Shown: positions 54,588 through 63,827, numbered from the stretch's first letter. The stretch is DNA of 64,000 bases from Sideroxydans sp. (GCA_028710605.1 JAQTTU010000001.1:454742-518741); one strand, 5' to 3'. Program-made: numbers and translations. The notes: a model not told the origin generated them from the sequence alone.

Positions 54588-55784
54588 TTAACCGCGCCGC
54601 ACCCTAAACCACGCCAGCCCCCCAATCACCCCCAGCAACACCAAACCAAACCCAACAATCGTCAACGTAATCGACACGCCCATTTCGGTCGCCAAACTGT
54701 AGCCGCCGACGAACACCAGCATGGCAATATTCTCGGCGAAGTTCTGCACGGCCAGCGCGTTGCCTGCGCCTATGCTTTCATGACCGCGCTCTTGCAGTAA
54801 TGCGTTGAGCGGGACGACGAAGCTGCCGCCGCAGATGCCGACGGCGATCATGGCGAGGTAGGCGAAGGTGAGGGTGTTGATTAAGGCGAGCGTAAGCACG
54901 GCCACGCCCAGCAGCAGACCGCCTATCAGTGCGCGGTTGACGTTGGCTAAGGAAATCCACAGGCCTGCGCCGACTGCGCCGAGCACGATGCCGATGGAGA
55001 CTGCGCCCATCAGGTTGGCGGGGGTTTGGTTGTCGGTGATGAGCAGGGCGGCGGGAACCCAGGCGAACAGCATCAGGCGCAATGTTGTGCCGCTGCCCCA
55101 GAACACGCTGGTGCCGAGCAGGCTGAATCTCGCGTCGGGATTTTTGAACAGCAAGGCGAGTGCGGCCAGAAATTTTTTCAGCAGCAGCCACGGGTGGAAA
55201 CTGGCTCCCGCGTTTTCGGCGGGGAGTGCGGGGATGAACAGGTTGGCGAAGGCGGCCAAGGTGTAGGCCGATACCACGCCGACGAAGGCCGCGTGCAGCG
55301 AGCGGTCGGCCAGCCAGCCGCCGAGGATCACGCCGAGCAAAATCGCGACGATGGTGGAGCCTTCCATCATGCCGTTGGCGCGCACCAGTTTTGCAGAGCC
55401 AAACATCTGCGCGAGGATGCCGTATTTGGCGGGGGAATACATGGCCGCGCCTATGCCTATCAGAGCGTAGGAGGTGAGCGGGTTCACGCCCGACACCATG
55501 GCGAATGCGCCCGCGAGTTTGATGATGTTCGCCACCAGCATCACGCGGCCTTTGGGAAAGCCGTCGGCGAGTTGGCCGACAAACGGCGCGAGCAAAATGA
55601 ACGGCACGACGAAGGATTCTTGCAGCATGGGCACGAGGTTGGGCAAGCCTTGCGCTTTGACGATGGCGATGGCCGCGATAAGGATGGCGTTGTCGGCCAG
55701 CGCGGAAAGGAATTGCGCGATGAGGACGGACATCATGCCGAGGGAGAGCAGGGGCATGTCGTGGGATATTCTTTGGTTGGTCAT
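54588..55784 (-). CDS. lplT: Lysophospholipid transporter LplT
   Basis: 398 residues, 12 membrane helices, major facilitator superfamily. MPLLSLGMMSVLIAQFLSAL, GAAMYSPAKYGILAQMFG, and the loop DNAILIAAIAI fit LplT, which flips lysophospholipids across the inner membrane for re-acylation by Aas. It is located after aas on the same strand with 330 bp of repeats between; in E. coli lplT precedes aas. Confidence 0.92.
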   Translation of the reverse strand: MTNQRISHDMPLLSLGMMSVLIAQFLSALADNAILIAAIAIVKAQGLPNLVPMLQESFVVPFILLAPFVGQLADGFPKGRVMLVANIIKLAGAFAMVSGVNPLTSYALIGIGAAMYSPAKYGILAQMFGSAKLVRANGMMEGSTIVAILLGVILGGWLADRSLHAAFVGVVSAYTLAAFANLFIPALPAENAGASFHPWLLLKKFLAALALLFKNPDARFSLLGTSVFWGSGTTLRLMLFAWVPAALLITDNQTPANLMGAVSIGIVLGAVGAGLWISLANVNRALIGGLLLGVAVLTLALINTLTFAYLAMIAVGICGGSFVVPLNALLQERGHESIGAGNALAVQNFAENIAMLVFVGGYSLATEMGVSITLTIVGFGLVLLGVIGGLAWFRVRRG

Positions 55785-55820
55785 TGCGTTATCTCCAATA
55801 ATTCTTGAAAAACATTTTTG

Positions 55821-55957
55821 CCACAGAGGACACAGAGCTCACAGAGAAATTCAAAACCTCTGTAACTCGTGCGCGATTCGCTTTTTGAGTGTGCCTTCCA
55901 AAGGTGCAAAAGTTAAATCTCTCTCTGTGTTCTCTGTGATCTCTGTGATCTCTGTGG
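55821..55957. repeat. CACAGAG-type periodic inverted repeat
   Basis: Left arm CCACAGAGGACACAGAGCTC, right arm (inverse) CTCTGTGATCTCTGTGGC; same family as 22048-22176. Part of the 330-bp gap 55785-56114, in which I see no gene. Confidence 0.85.
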
Positions 55958-55983
55958 CTAAATTTGCTTTTGATTTTTGTTCC

Positions 55984-56097
55984 GTCATTCCGGCGCAGGC
56001 CGGAATCCAGCCGTATTAATTCAACATGCCTTGGGTTTTGTCCTTGCTGCGCAAGGGATTTGTTTTTTGTCTGGATTCCGGCCTGCGCCGGAATGAC
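55984..56097. repeat. GTCATTCCGGCGCAGGCCGG inverted repeat pair
   Basis: Same family as 23415-23526 and 50891-51019; here intergenic between lplT and aas. Confidence 0.85.
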
Positions 56098-56114
56098 GGC
56101 ATTTAAAAATTGCA

Positions 56115-58253
56115 TCACAACCCCTCCGCCATTTTCTTCAGCGTCACGTAATCCGTCTTGCCCGTGCCCAGCAGCGGCAGCGCGTCCACGCGCTGTATTT
56201 TGCGCGGTACGGCGATCTCCGGCATGCCTAGCGTTTTGGCGGATGCCGACAGCGCTTCGCGCGTCAACGCGGCATCGGTGGTGAACAATACGATGACTTC
56301 GCCGCGCGCGCCGTCGGGTTGGGTGGATGCACCGTGCATCGCGTTGGGTGATGCTTGTGTCGCCAATTTTTCCACCACTTCCAGCGACACCATTTCTCCG
56401 GCGATTTTGGCGAAGCGTTTGACGCGACCGACGATGGAGACGAAGCCGTCATCATCTATAGCCACCACGTCGCCGGTTTCGTACCAGCCCTCGCCCGCTT
56501 CGGAACTCGGCGCTTGCAGTTTGCCGGGCGCATCGAAGCGATAGTAGCCGGACATCACATTCGGACCTTTCACGTGCAGCATTCCTCCCTTGTCGATGCC
56601 GGGCACAGGAATCAGTTTGTGTTCTATGCACGGCAGCAATTGGCCGACCGTGCCGCTGCGATAGGCCATCGGCGTATTCACCGCCAGCACGGGTGCGGTC
56701 TCGGTCGCGCCGTAACCTTCGAGGATGCGGATGCCGAATTTTTCGAACCACAAATCGCGCACGGCCAGCGAGAGTTTTTCTGCGCCCGCCACCACGTAAC
56801 GCAAGCGATAAAAGTCGTAGGGGTGGGCGAATTTGGCGTAGTTGGCGAGGAAGGTGCTGGTGCCGAACAGCACGCTGCAATTGCGGTCGTAGGCCACTTC
56901 CGGGATGACGCGGTAATGCAGCGGTGTGGCGTACAGGAACAGGTTCATGCCGGTCATGATCGGCAGCAGCGCGCCGCCGGTGAGGCCGAAGGAGTGGAAG
57001 ATGGGCAGCGCGTTGAGCACTTTGTCGTCCGCCGAGAAGTCGATGATGGAACGTATCTGTGCGATGTTGGACAGCAGCGCGCGATGCGACAACACCACGC
57101 CTTTGGGTTTACCCTCCGAGCCGGAAGTGAACAGCACCACGGCGGCGCTTTCGGGATTGCTATTTTTTTCCATCATGCGCGGAAACAGCATGCCGCCTAT
57201 CACCCACAATTTGTCGGCGATGTTCATGCTCGGACGCAGGTCTTCCAGATACAAAATCTTCACGCCTTGAATGCCCGCAACATCGGCTTCTAGTTTCGCT
57301 TGTTCGATGAATGCACGCGACGAAAAAATGGTGCGGATGTTGGCGGCGGTGCAGGCATCCTGCATCCCGGCTGCGCCCGCTTTGTAGTTGAGCATGGCGG
57401 GCACGCGACCTTGCGCGCCGGTGCCAATCATCATGCACACGGTGGCCGCGAGGTTGGGCATCAGGATGCCGACGCATTCGTCCGGCTGACTATTTTTTGC
57501 GACGAGGCGACCCAGCGCCAGCGTCATCTTCAGCAGTTCGCTATAGGAATATTCGATCTGCTTCACGTCTTCCACCACGCGGCGGCTGCGCCCGTGGATC
57601 GCCATAATATCCAGCAGGCCGGAATACAGCGTCTGCTTGGGATGCGATTCGAAAATCATTTTCTGCATCAGCTTGCGCATTGCTTCACCCGCTTTGCGCC
57701 GACGCAGTTTGGTGGTGTCGCCTTCCGGCATGGCGATGACGGTGGTGTCCAGCGCGGAGAGGGTGACGCGCGGAAATAAACGGCGCGGAGACTTGCCGGA
57801 AAGTCGGCTGAAATAGGAGCGCGCCGGACCGTCGAGGCGCACCGGAAGAATCGTCGCGCCGGTGCGCGCTGCCACGAAGGCCGGGCCTTCATACACCTTC
57901 ATCAGCGAGCCTGTCACGGTGATGCGGCCTTCGGGAAAAATTACTACAGGACGACCCGACTCCACCAGTTTGATGATGCGCTTGATCGCCATCGGGCTGG
58001 TGGGATCGACGGCCAGATAATCCACTTGGCTCAGCACCAGACGGAAAAAGAAATTGCGCGTGATGCCGGTGTGCACCACGAACACCGGATCGAACGGCAG
58101 AAACAAACCAAGCAACAAACCGTCCAGAAACGATTCGTGGTTGGCGATGACCAGCAGCTTGCCGGTGGCTATTTGTTTATCCAACCCCGACACGCGCACG
58201 CGGAACAGCAGTTGGAACAGATTTCTCAAAACGAAACGGACGATGCTTCTCAT
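56115..58253 (-). CDS. aas: Bifunctional acyl-ACP synthetase / lysophospholipid acyltransferase Aas
   Basis: 712 residues from ATG 58253, preceded by GGGAGAAATAAA. N-terminal PlsC-type acyltransferase with NHESFLDG (HX4D), FPEGRITVTGSL; C-terminal acyl-adenylate ligase with VVLFTSGSEGKPKGV, EGYGATETAPVLAVN and YETGDVVAIDDDG. Re-acylates 2-acyl-lysophospholipids imported by LplT. No N-terminal carrier domain. Confidence 0.95.
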   Translation of the reverse strand: MRSIVRFVLRNLFQLLFRVRVSGLDKQIATGKLLVIANHESFLDGLLLGLFLPFDPVFVVHTGITRNFFFRLVLSQVDYLAVDPTSPMAIKRIIKLVESGRPVVIFPEGRITVTGSLMKVYEGPAFVAARTGATILPVRLDGPARSYFSRLSGKSPRRLFPRVTLSALDTTVIAMPEGDTTKLRRRKAGEAMRKLMQKMIFESHPKQTLYSGLLDIMAIHGRSRRVVEDVKQIEYSYSELLKMTLALGRLVAKNSQPDECVGILMPNLAATVCMMIGTGAQGRVPAMLNYKAGAAGMQDACTAANIRTIFSSRAFIEQAKLEADVAGIQGVKILYLEDLRPSMNIADKLWVIGGMLFPRMMEKNSNPESAAVVLFTSGSEGKPKGVVLSHRALLSNIAQIRSIIDFSADDKVLNALPIFHSFGLTGGALLPIMTGMNLFLYATPLHYRVIPEVAYDRNCSVLFGTSTFLANYAKFAHPYDFYRLRYVVAGAEKLSLAVRDLWFEKFGIRILEGYGATETAPVLAVNTPMAYRSGTVGQLLPCIEHKLIPVPGIDKGGMLHVKGPNVMSGYYRFDAPGKLQAPSSEAGEGWYETGDVVAIDDDGFVSIVGRVKRFAKIAGEMVSLEVVEKLATQASPNAMHGASTQPDGARGEVIVLFTTDAALTREALSASAKTLGMPEIAVPRKIQRVDALPLLGTGKTDYVTLKKMAEGL

Positions 58254-58296
58254 TTTATTTCTCCCTGATGAATACGGTTGCCTATTGCATGACACA

Positions 58297-58335
58297 ACTT
58301 GATCGCAAGCCAACAAATACGGGCTTCTTCACACA
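58297..58335 (+). repeat. Dispersed repeat, copy 7 (partial)
   Basis: GATCGCAAGCCAACAAATAC, then GGGCTTCTTCACACAC: only the left half of the unit is kept. Between aas and the amidase gene. Confidence 0.6.
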
Positions 58336-59079
58336 CTACTCATCCTGGATCGCCATTTGATGCGCCTCTGCGGGCTGTTGGCTGTTTGAAATCGCGCTTT
58401 CCGGCTGCTGCACTCGCCCGTCAAACACGACGCGCATTTTGCCATCTTTCAACAAGCTTGCCGGAGTAACCGTCTCGCGTTGCCACGGAATATTGCCGAA
58501 ATACCACCAGCGCCAGAATTGCTGGTCGGCTTGCGGGTTGCGCTTGAGCAAGGTCGAAAAATTTTCGATTTCGCCCAACTCAACGCCTGCCGCATCAAAC
58601 AAGATTTCGCGCACGTAGCGCGAGCAAAATTGACGGTGCGAATGCAGGTCGAATCCGGTGTCGTACAGCACGCCGTTGCGTTCTGCGACTGCGCGTTTAA
58701 GTTTGGCCTGCTGTTGCGCATCCAGCGCCACGGGCAATCTGCTTACGGCGACTCTGCCCGCGTCGGAGCGTTTGACGAATTTCGAGAAAGTCGTTTCGCC
58801 GGACAGCGGCACGCGGCTTTCGGCGATGGTCGGCTCCGCGCCCGACACGTCGCTGACGATGCCGACGTGGTTGGTCCAGCTCGATGTGGTGTCGGCCACT
58901 TTGGTAAACGGCGCGGTGGGAATGCGGATGAACACCACGTCGCCGACTTCGAGTTGTTGGCCAAGTTCGGCTAGCGTTGTTTGTTGTTCTGCTTGTGCAT
59001 TGCAGGTGACTGCCATGCCGAGCAAAACAGCACTCGCCAGAAACGCTTGCGGGCTGCGGCGGTTGAATATGGTTTGCAT
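58336..59079 (-). CDS. Papain-like (YiiX/YebB-type) amidase, exported
   Basis: 247 residues from ATG 59079 (MQTIFNRRS). Signal peptide about 1-31. Permuted NlpC/P60-like fold: LEVGDVVFIR, His in WTNHVGIVSDVSG and Cys in HRQFCSRYV. The family comprises amide hydrolases, some acting on peptidoglycan or lipids; no function is known for this one. Divergent from the regulator at 59204 with a palindrome between. Confidence 0.82.
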   Translation of the reverse strand: MQTIFNRRSPQAFLASAVLLGMAVTCNAQAEQQTTLAELGQQLEVGDVVFIRIPTAPFTKVADTTSSWTNHVGIVSDVSGAEPTIAESRVPLSGETTFSKFVKRSDAGRVAVSRLPVALDAQQQAKLKRAVAERNGVLYDTGFDLHSHRQFCSRYVREILFDAAGVELGEIENFSTLLKRNPQADQQFWRWWYFGNIPWQRETVTPASLLKDGKMRVVFDGRVQQPESAISNSQQPAEAHQMAIQDE

Positions 59080-59177
59080 TTCGATTTCCCCTTGCTGTTG
59101 AACGTGGCGCAAGAATAGGCGCTGGGAGCGCAAAACAAAACGTTTGACTGTCGCGGTGGCGCTAAATAGACTGCACG

Positions 59178-59194
59178 GTATCGCATTACGATAC
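59178..59194. promoter_or_regulatory. Palindromic operator candidate
   Basis: GTATCG-CATTA-CGATAC, perfect six-base arms, nine bases before the regulator ATG 59204 and about 100 bases upstream of the divergent amidase start. A likely binding site for the XRE regulator; overlap with a -10 region is possible. Confidence 0.55.
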
Positions 59195-59203
59195 TTTTAC
59201 GCC

Positions 59204-59944
59204 ATGACCGAAACCGCACAACTGATTGCCACCGTCAAGAAACAATTGAAAAGCCAGGGCATGACTTACCGCGATGTCGCGGCGGCGCTGAAGATTTCCG
59301 AGCCCAGCATCAAGCGCATGTTCGCCTCCGGTCGGCTGACCATAGAGCGTCTGGTGCAGATCGGCAATCTGCTGGGTTACACGCTGGCGGAGCTGACTGC
59401 GGCGGCGCAGGCCGCACAGCCGCAGTTGCATACGCTGACCGAAAAACAGGAGCGCGAAGTGGTGTCCGACCCCAAACTGCTGATGATCGCGGTGTGCGCG
59501 TTGAACCACTGGGCCATGGATGAAATTACCGAGTATTACAAAGTGAGCAAAGCGGAGTGCATCAAATATCTGCTGCGCCTGGACAAGCTGCGCCTCATCG
59601 ACCTGCTGCCGGGCAACCGCATCCGCATTGTCGTCGCGCGCGATTTCGACTGGCTGCCGGGCGGACCGATCAGACAGTATTTCCAAAGTCGCGGGCTGAA
59701 CGATTTTTTGAAATCCGGCTTCGCCAAAGAAGATGAAAGCATGGTGTTCGTGCATGGCATGTTCAGCGATCAGGCGCTGGCGCAGATACAGGATGAGCTG
59801 CGCCGCCTGCGCCAGAAATTTGCCGAGTTGCATGTGGAGAGTTTGCGCGCGCCGCTGAGCAAACGGCGCGGCATCGGGTTGTTGCTGGCGATGCGCGGCT
59901 GGGAGCCGGATGACTTCACCCGGCTGCGGAGAAAGAACGACTAA
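59204..59944 (+). CDS. XRE-family transcriptional regulator with long C-terminal domain
   Basis: 246 residues from ATG 59204 (MTETAQLIAT). HTH residues about 15-70: YRDVAAALKISEPSIKRMFA, LTIERLVQIGNLLGYT. The C-terminal part 95-246 looks like a second winged-helix/ligand-sensing region (ALNHWAMDEITEYYKVSKAE, LLRLDKLRLIDLLPGNRIRI, VHGMFSDQALAQIQDEL). A common betaproteobacterial type without known target. The stop overlaps the convergent gene at 59941. Confidence 0.85.
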   Translation: MTETAQLIATVKKQLKSQGMTYRDVAAALKISEPSIKRMFASGRLTIERLVQIGNLLGYTLAELTAAAQAAQPQLHTLTEKQEREVVSDPKLLMIAVCALNHWAMDEITEYYKVSKAECIKYLLRLDKLRLIDLLPGNRIRIVVARDFDWLPGGPIRQYFQSRGLNDFLKSGFAKEDESMVFVHGMFSDQALAQIQDELRRLRQKFAELHVESLRAPLSKRRGIGLLLAMRGWEPDDFTRLRRKND

Positions 59945-60450
59945 GGTTGTTGCGCGCCCGCGCTGCTGCTCGTCGTGGCTGGCGTAGCGGGAACAGGCTC
60001 AGGCTTGGTTTCAGCCGCTTTCGCAGGCGGCGCTTCCACCACTGGCGGAGTTGCTGCAACCGGAGTGGCCGCCGGAATTGGCGTGGCGGGAGTTGCGGCG
60101 GATGGCATAGGCGCTGCGGGAGCGACAACAGCTTCCGGCAATTTAGCAGCCGTATCGCCGCCGGCCTTGACCGGCGCAAGGTTGCTTTCTTCTAACGCTT
60201 TTGGATTCTCAGTTTTTTTGATTTTATTGATCGCTGCGCGCGCAAACTTGGCATGGCGACCGTTGGCATAGTCGTTCAAATAGACTTCGTACGCTTCGAC
60301 CGTGTCGATATCCTTGGCGGAAGTCCACGAGTCCATTTCATATTCCTCGTTGATTGCCGGGCTTTGCGGTTTATCCTCGGCGCAGGAATTCCCGCTCAAC
60401 AACAGCATCGCCACAAACAACGGCGCAACTATCCGTACTGATTTATTCAC
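59941..60450 (-). CDS. Hypothetical exported Pro/Ala-rich protein
   Basis: 169 residues. Signal peptide about 1-24 (FVAMLLLSGNSCA; a lipobox-like SGNSC is possible). Residues 35-80 contain EAYEVYLNDYANGRHAKFAR, a motif of TPR/SPOR-adjacent envelope proteins. The C-terminal half is Ala/Pro/Thr-rich and disordered. No recognised family; convergent overlap of four bases with the regulator. Confidence 0.65.
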   Translation of the reverse strand: MNKSVRIVAPLFVAMLLLSGNSCAEDKPQSPAINEEYEMDSWTSAKDIDTVEAYEVYLNDYANGRHAKFARAAINKIKKTENPKALEESNLAPVKAGGDTAAKLPEAVVAPAAPMPSAATPATPIPAATPVAATPPVVEAPPAKAAETKPEPVPATPATTSSSAGAQQP

Positions 60451-60537
60451 TTCTTGTCTCCCCGACTTCCAGCTTGTATTTCAGCGTTTCGGCAGTGCAT
60501 TGCCGTTCACGCTCCCTTTGACTTAATCCATTGCAAC

Positions 60538-60613
60538 GTAGGTCGGGCTTCAGCCCGACATGTCGGGTTACCCCGCAGGGGTTCTTGCACCCTTGGGTGA
60601 AACCCGACCTACA
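60538..60613. repeat. GTAG-type REP pair with long centre
   Basis: GTAGGTCGGGCTTCAGCCCG ... GGGTGAAACCCGACCTACAA. Same family as 36349-36373 and 43788-43835. Between the hypothetical gene and corC. Confidence 0.85.
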
Positions 60614-60700
60614 ACACCTTTGATTTTGTGATGCGGTTTTTTCGCAGATTATAGCCGAGCACCGCATTGCAGGCTGACGCAGCGAGCACCGCAATACATT

Positions 60701-61555
60701 CTATTTTTCTATTTCATTGCCCGACAATGGCAGCGTGCGTTCTGCCAGCAGCACGTGCAACCTGCGGCTGTCTGCGCGCAGCACGGTGAATTGCCATTCG
60801 CCGATCTGGATTTGCTCGCCGCGCTTGGGCAGTTGCCCCGCCGCCTTGAGCACCAGCCCGCCTATGGTGTCGTAGTCTTCGTCGCTGAATTCCGTGCCCA
60901 GAATTTCATTGAAATCGGCGATCTCGGTATCGGCTTTGACGCGCCAGTGCGCGTCGTCCTGGCGGATGATGTTGTCTTCGTCTTCGTCAAAATCGTATTC
61001 GTCGGCGATGTCGCCGACGATCTGTTCCAGCACGTCTTCGATGGTGACCATGCCGCACACGCCGCCGTATTCGTCCACCACCAGCGCGATGTGGTTGCGG
61101 TTGCTGCGGAAGTCGCGCAGCAGCACGTTGAGGCGTTTGGATTCCGGTACGAACACGGCGGGACGCAGCATGTCGCGCACGTTGAATTCTTCGCCCGCGT
61201 AATAGCGCAGCAGGTCTTTCGCCAGCAGGATGCCGATGATGTTGTCTTTGTCGCCATCGACCACGGGAAAGCGCGAGTGCGCGGTTTCGATAACGTAGGG
61301 GATGAATTGTTCGGGTGGCTGGCTGATGTCGATGACATCCATCTGCGCGCGGGGAATCATGATTTCGCGCACCTGCTGCTCGGAAACCTGGATCACCCCT
61401 TCCATCATGGACAGGGCATCGGCATCCAGCAGGTTGCGCTCGTAGGCGCTGTGCAACAGGGCGATCAACTGCTCGCGGTCTTCCGGCTCGCGCAACAACA
61501 GCGTGGAGAGCCTTTCCAACAAGGTGGGCTTGCGACTACTTTCTGAACCGTCCAT
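60701..61555 (-). CDS. corC: Magnesium/cobalt efflux-type protein CorC
   Basis: 284 residues from ATG 61555. Two CBS domains (about 65-190: EIMIPRAQMDVIDISQ, HSRFPVVDGDKDNIIGILLA, VDEYGGVCGMVTIEDVLEQI) and the C-terminal CorC/HlyC transporter-associated domain (ADTEIADFNEILGTEFSDED). Cytosolic; frequently associated with Lnt and YbeY, here next to ybeY. Confidence 0.93.
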   Translation of the reverse strand: MDGSESSRKPTLLERLSTLLLREPEDREQLIALLHSAYERNLLDADALSMMEGVIQVSEQQVREIMIPRAQMDVIDISQPPEQFIPYVIETAHSRFPVVDGDKDNIIGILLAKDLLRYYAGEEFNVRDMLRPAVFVPESKRLNVLLRDFRSNRNHIALVVDEYGGVCGMVTIEDVLEQIVGDIADEYDFDEDEDNIIRQDDAHWRVKADTEIADFNEILGTEFSDEDYDTIGGLVLKAAGQLPKRGEQIQIGEWQFTVLRADSRRLHVLLAERTLPLSGNEIEK

Positions 61556-61565
61556 TACAACACTT

Positions 61566-62012
61566 TTAACTAACGAGATAAGGCGCAGGATACCGCAATT
61601 TGAGCAGCAACGCTGTCTCGCGCGCCTCCATCGCTTCGGCCTCGCGCTTCTTTTCGTGGTCGTAACCTTGCAGGTGCAGCGCGGCATGAATGGTGAGATG
61701 CGCGTAATGAGCGAGCAATTCCTTGCCTTGTTCCCCGGCCTCGCGCGCCACCACCGGCGCGCAGATCACCACATCGCCATACAACTCATCGGTGTCGTCA
61801 TAAACAAAGGTCAGCACATTAGTGGCGTAATCCTTGCCGCGATAACTCTTGTTCAGCTCGCGTCCTTCGCCCTCATCCACGATGCGCAGCGCCATCTGCA
61901 CATCCTGCTCCAGCGCAGCTTTGACCCAGCGACGGAACTGCTGGCGCGTTGGCAGAATTTTGGCGTTGCTGGCGTATTGCACCGACAGCGAAAGTTTATG
62001 GGTATCAGTCAT
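61566..62012 (-). CDS. ybeY: Endoribonuclease YbeY
   Basis: 148 residues. Zinc-binding HxxxH-x5-[19 protein letters not shown]. Rest typical: [29 protein letters not shown]. 16S rRNA 3'-end maturation and ribosome quality control. The start overlaps miaB by eight bases. The phoH gene usually found between miaB and ybeY is absent here. Confidence 0.96.
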   Translation of the reverse strand: MTDTHKLSLSVQYASNAKILPTRQQFRRWVKAALEQDVQMALRIVDEGEGRELNKSYRGKDYATNVLTFVYDDTDELYGDVVICAPVVAREAGEQGKELLAHYAHLTIHAALHLQGYDHEKKREAEAMEARETALLLKLRYPAPYLVS

Positions 62013-63339
62013 GTTGCGTCACCAACTCTCCGCGCAAAGTATGCATTGTGCCCGACAAAATTCGCACTTCGACAAACCGCCCCAGCATGCCGGGCGATCC
62101 GGCGAAATTCACCACGCGGTTATTTTCGGTGCGCCCCGCCAGTTCTTTCTCATCCTTCCTTGAAAGATTTTCCACCAGCACGCGCTGCACCGTGCCGCCC
62201 ATCGTATCGCTGACCTGCCGCTCCAGTTCCGCGATGCGCGCTTGCACCTTATGCAGGCGTTCCATCTTGATTGCGTAAGGCGTATCGTCGGCCATCTCTG
62301 CCGCCGGTGTGCCGGGACGCGCGCTGAATATAAAACTGAAGCTGGCATCGAAGCCGACATCGTTGATGAGCTTCATGGTCGCCTCGAAATCCGCGTCGGT
62401 CTCGCCGGGAAAACCGATGATGAAATCGGAGGTGATGGAAATATCCGGTCGCGCGGCGCGCAGTTTGCGCACCACGGATTTGTATTCCAGTGCGGTGTAG
62501 CCGCGCTTCATCGCCGCCAGAATGCGATCCGAACCGGACTGTACCGGCAGATGCAAATGCCCGGCCAGCTTGGGCGTGGTCGCGTACAAGTCGATCAACC
62601 GTTGCGACATTTCGCGCGGATGCGAGGTGGTGTAACGCAGGCGCTGTACAGCGGGCAATGCGGCAACGGCCTGCACCAGAAACGCGAAGTCCACCGTATC
62701 GCCGTCCTCCGTTTCGCCCTGATAGGCGTTCACGTTCTGCCCCAGCAGAGTAATCTCGCACACGCCTTGCGCCGTCAAACTTTGCACCTCGCGCATCACG
62801 TCGGCCAACGGGCGCGACATTTCTTCGCCGCGCGTAAACGGCACGACGCAATAGGTGCAGTATTTGCTGCACCCTTCCATGATGGAAACAAAAGCCGTGC
62901 CGTGCGAAGTCTGCGTCGCGGGCACGTTGTCGAATTTTTCGATCTCGGGAAAACTGATGTCCACCTGCGGCCTGCCGCTTTCGCGCCGCGCCGCAATGAG
63001 TTGCGGCAGACGATGCAGCGTCTGCGGACCGAACACCACATCAACATAGGGCGCGCGTTTGATAATGGTGTCGCCTTCCTGGCTGGCCACGCAACCGCCC
63101 ACGCCGATCAGCATTTTCGGGTTTTTTTGCTTCAATGCGCGCGCGCGCCCCAGATCGGAAAATACCTTCTCTTCCGCCTTCTCGCGTATCGAACACGTGT
63201 TGAACAGGATGATGTCCGCCTCTTCCGCTTTGTCGGTTTGCACCATACCGTCGCAGGCGCTCATCACATCCGCCATCTTGTCCGAGTCGTACTCGTTCAT
63301 CTGGCAGCCGTAGGTCTTTATATAGAATTTTATTTGCAC
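62005..63339 (-). CDS. miaB: tRNA-2-methylthio-N6-dimethylallyladenosine synthase MiaB
   Basis: 444 residues from GTG 63339 ([20 protein letters not shown]); an ATG at 63372 would add 11 non-family residues. N-terminal methylthiotransferase domain with Cys residues in TYGCQMN, NTCSIRE and [10 protein letters not shown]; radical SAM cluster C-x3-C-x2-C in [20 protein letters not shown]-terminal TRAM domain ([20 protein letters not shown]). Methylthiolates tRNA A37. Full length. Confidence 0.95.
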   Translation of the reverse strand: MQIKFYIKTYGCQMNEYDSDKMADVMSACDGMVQTDKAEEADIILFNTCSIREKAEEKVFSDLGRARALKQKNPKMLIGVGGCVASQEGDTIIKRAPYVDVVFGPQTLHRLPQLIAARRESGRPQVDISFPEIEKFDNVPATQTSHGTAFVSIMEGCSKYCTYCVVPFTRGEEMSRPLADVMREVQSLTAQGVCEITLLGQNVNAYQGETEDGDTVDFAFLVQAVAALPAVQRLRYTTSHPREMSQRLIDLYATTPKLAGHLHLPVQSGSDRILAAMKRGYTALEYKSVVRKLRAARPDISITSDFIIGFPGETDADFEATMKLINDVGFDASFSFIFSARPGTPAAEMADDTPYAIKMERLHKVQARIAELERQVSDTMGGTVQRVLVENLSRKDEKELAGRTENNRVVNFAGSPGMLGRFVEVRILSGTMHTLRGELVTQHD

Positions 63340-63540
63340 GCCGCTTACCTGAAAATTTCCATCCAATGTCAAAAATGTGTAAAGACCTTAATAATCTAAG
63401 CCTTATGAAAATTGTGGGAATACTTAACGAAAATACTTATATAATCCGAAAAGCATTAGTCAACTAATTATTTTATTCGTTTAGTACGCTATTGCCATTT
63501 TATTGATGTCATTCAAAACCATTATCAGGGGGAGAAAATT

Positions 63541-63639
63541 ATGTCATACGTAGCAGACTTAGCATCCATCGGTACCGCAATATTCTCAGTTGGTTTTGCA
63601 GTGTGGATCGCCACGCAGCTGTTCAGCAAAGCTGAGTAA
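63541..63639 (+). CDS. 32-residue single-helix membrane peptide, paralogue A
   Basis: Starts MSYVADLASIGTAIF, ends LFSKAE. One hydrophobic helix from about 6 to 27, Asp6 ahead and a charged end. A strong purine-rich Shine-Dalgarno (AGGGGGAGA) is 6-8 bases before the ATG. Aligns without gaps with the peptide at 63828; 13 of 32 residues are identical (M-S-V-A-D, G, A, V, F, W, Q-L-F). Preceded by about 200 bp of AT-rich leader with TATAAT at 63440. Looks like a real, well-expressed gene; function unknown. Confidence 0.8.
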   Translation: MSYVADLASIGTAIFSVGFAVWIATQLFSKAE

Positions 63640-63649
63640 TTCAAAGGCT

Positions 63650-63678
63650 GCGGGAAGTTAGTTTCACAAACTTCCCGC
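63650..63678 (+). terminator. Stem-loop after peptide A
   Basis: Perfect ten-base stem GCGGGAAGTT with nine-base loop, ten bases after the peptide A stop. No T-run follows, so it may be an mRNA-protecting hairpin rather than a terminator. Confidence 0.65.
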
Positions 63679-63703
63679 CCCTTCCCCGTTTCGCCCCTTG
63701 CCT

Positions 63704-63727
63704 ACGGTGCACACCGTCGGGCTTTTT
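63704..63727 (+). terminator. Probable Rho-independent terminator between the peptides
   Basis: Short stem ACGGTG-CA-CACCGT, then CGGGC and five T's at 63723-63727. Would stop peptide A transcription before peptide B. Confidence 0.6.
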
Positions 63728-63744
63728 GTGCTTTCTCAAAAACC

Positions 63745-63772
63745 TTGCCAATAACATATTTTGTGCTACGAT
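63745..63772 (+). promoter_or_regulatory. Promoter candidate for peptide B
   Basis: TTGCCA (63745-63750) and TACGAT (63767-63772) spaced 16 bases, 56 bases before the ATG 63828. Reasonable sigma-70 match, so peptide B has its own promoter. Confidence 0.5.
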
Positions 63773-63827
63773 TCTGCCAACGGTTTCGTTGGTGTTTTTA
63801 ATCTAGTACTTTGAGGAGGAGCATAAA

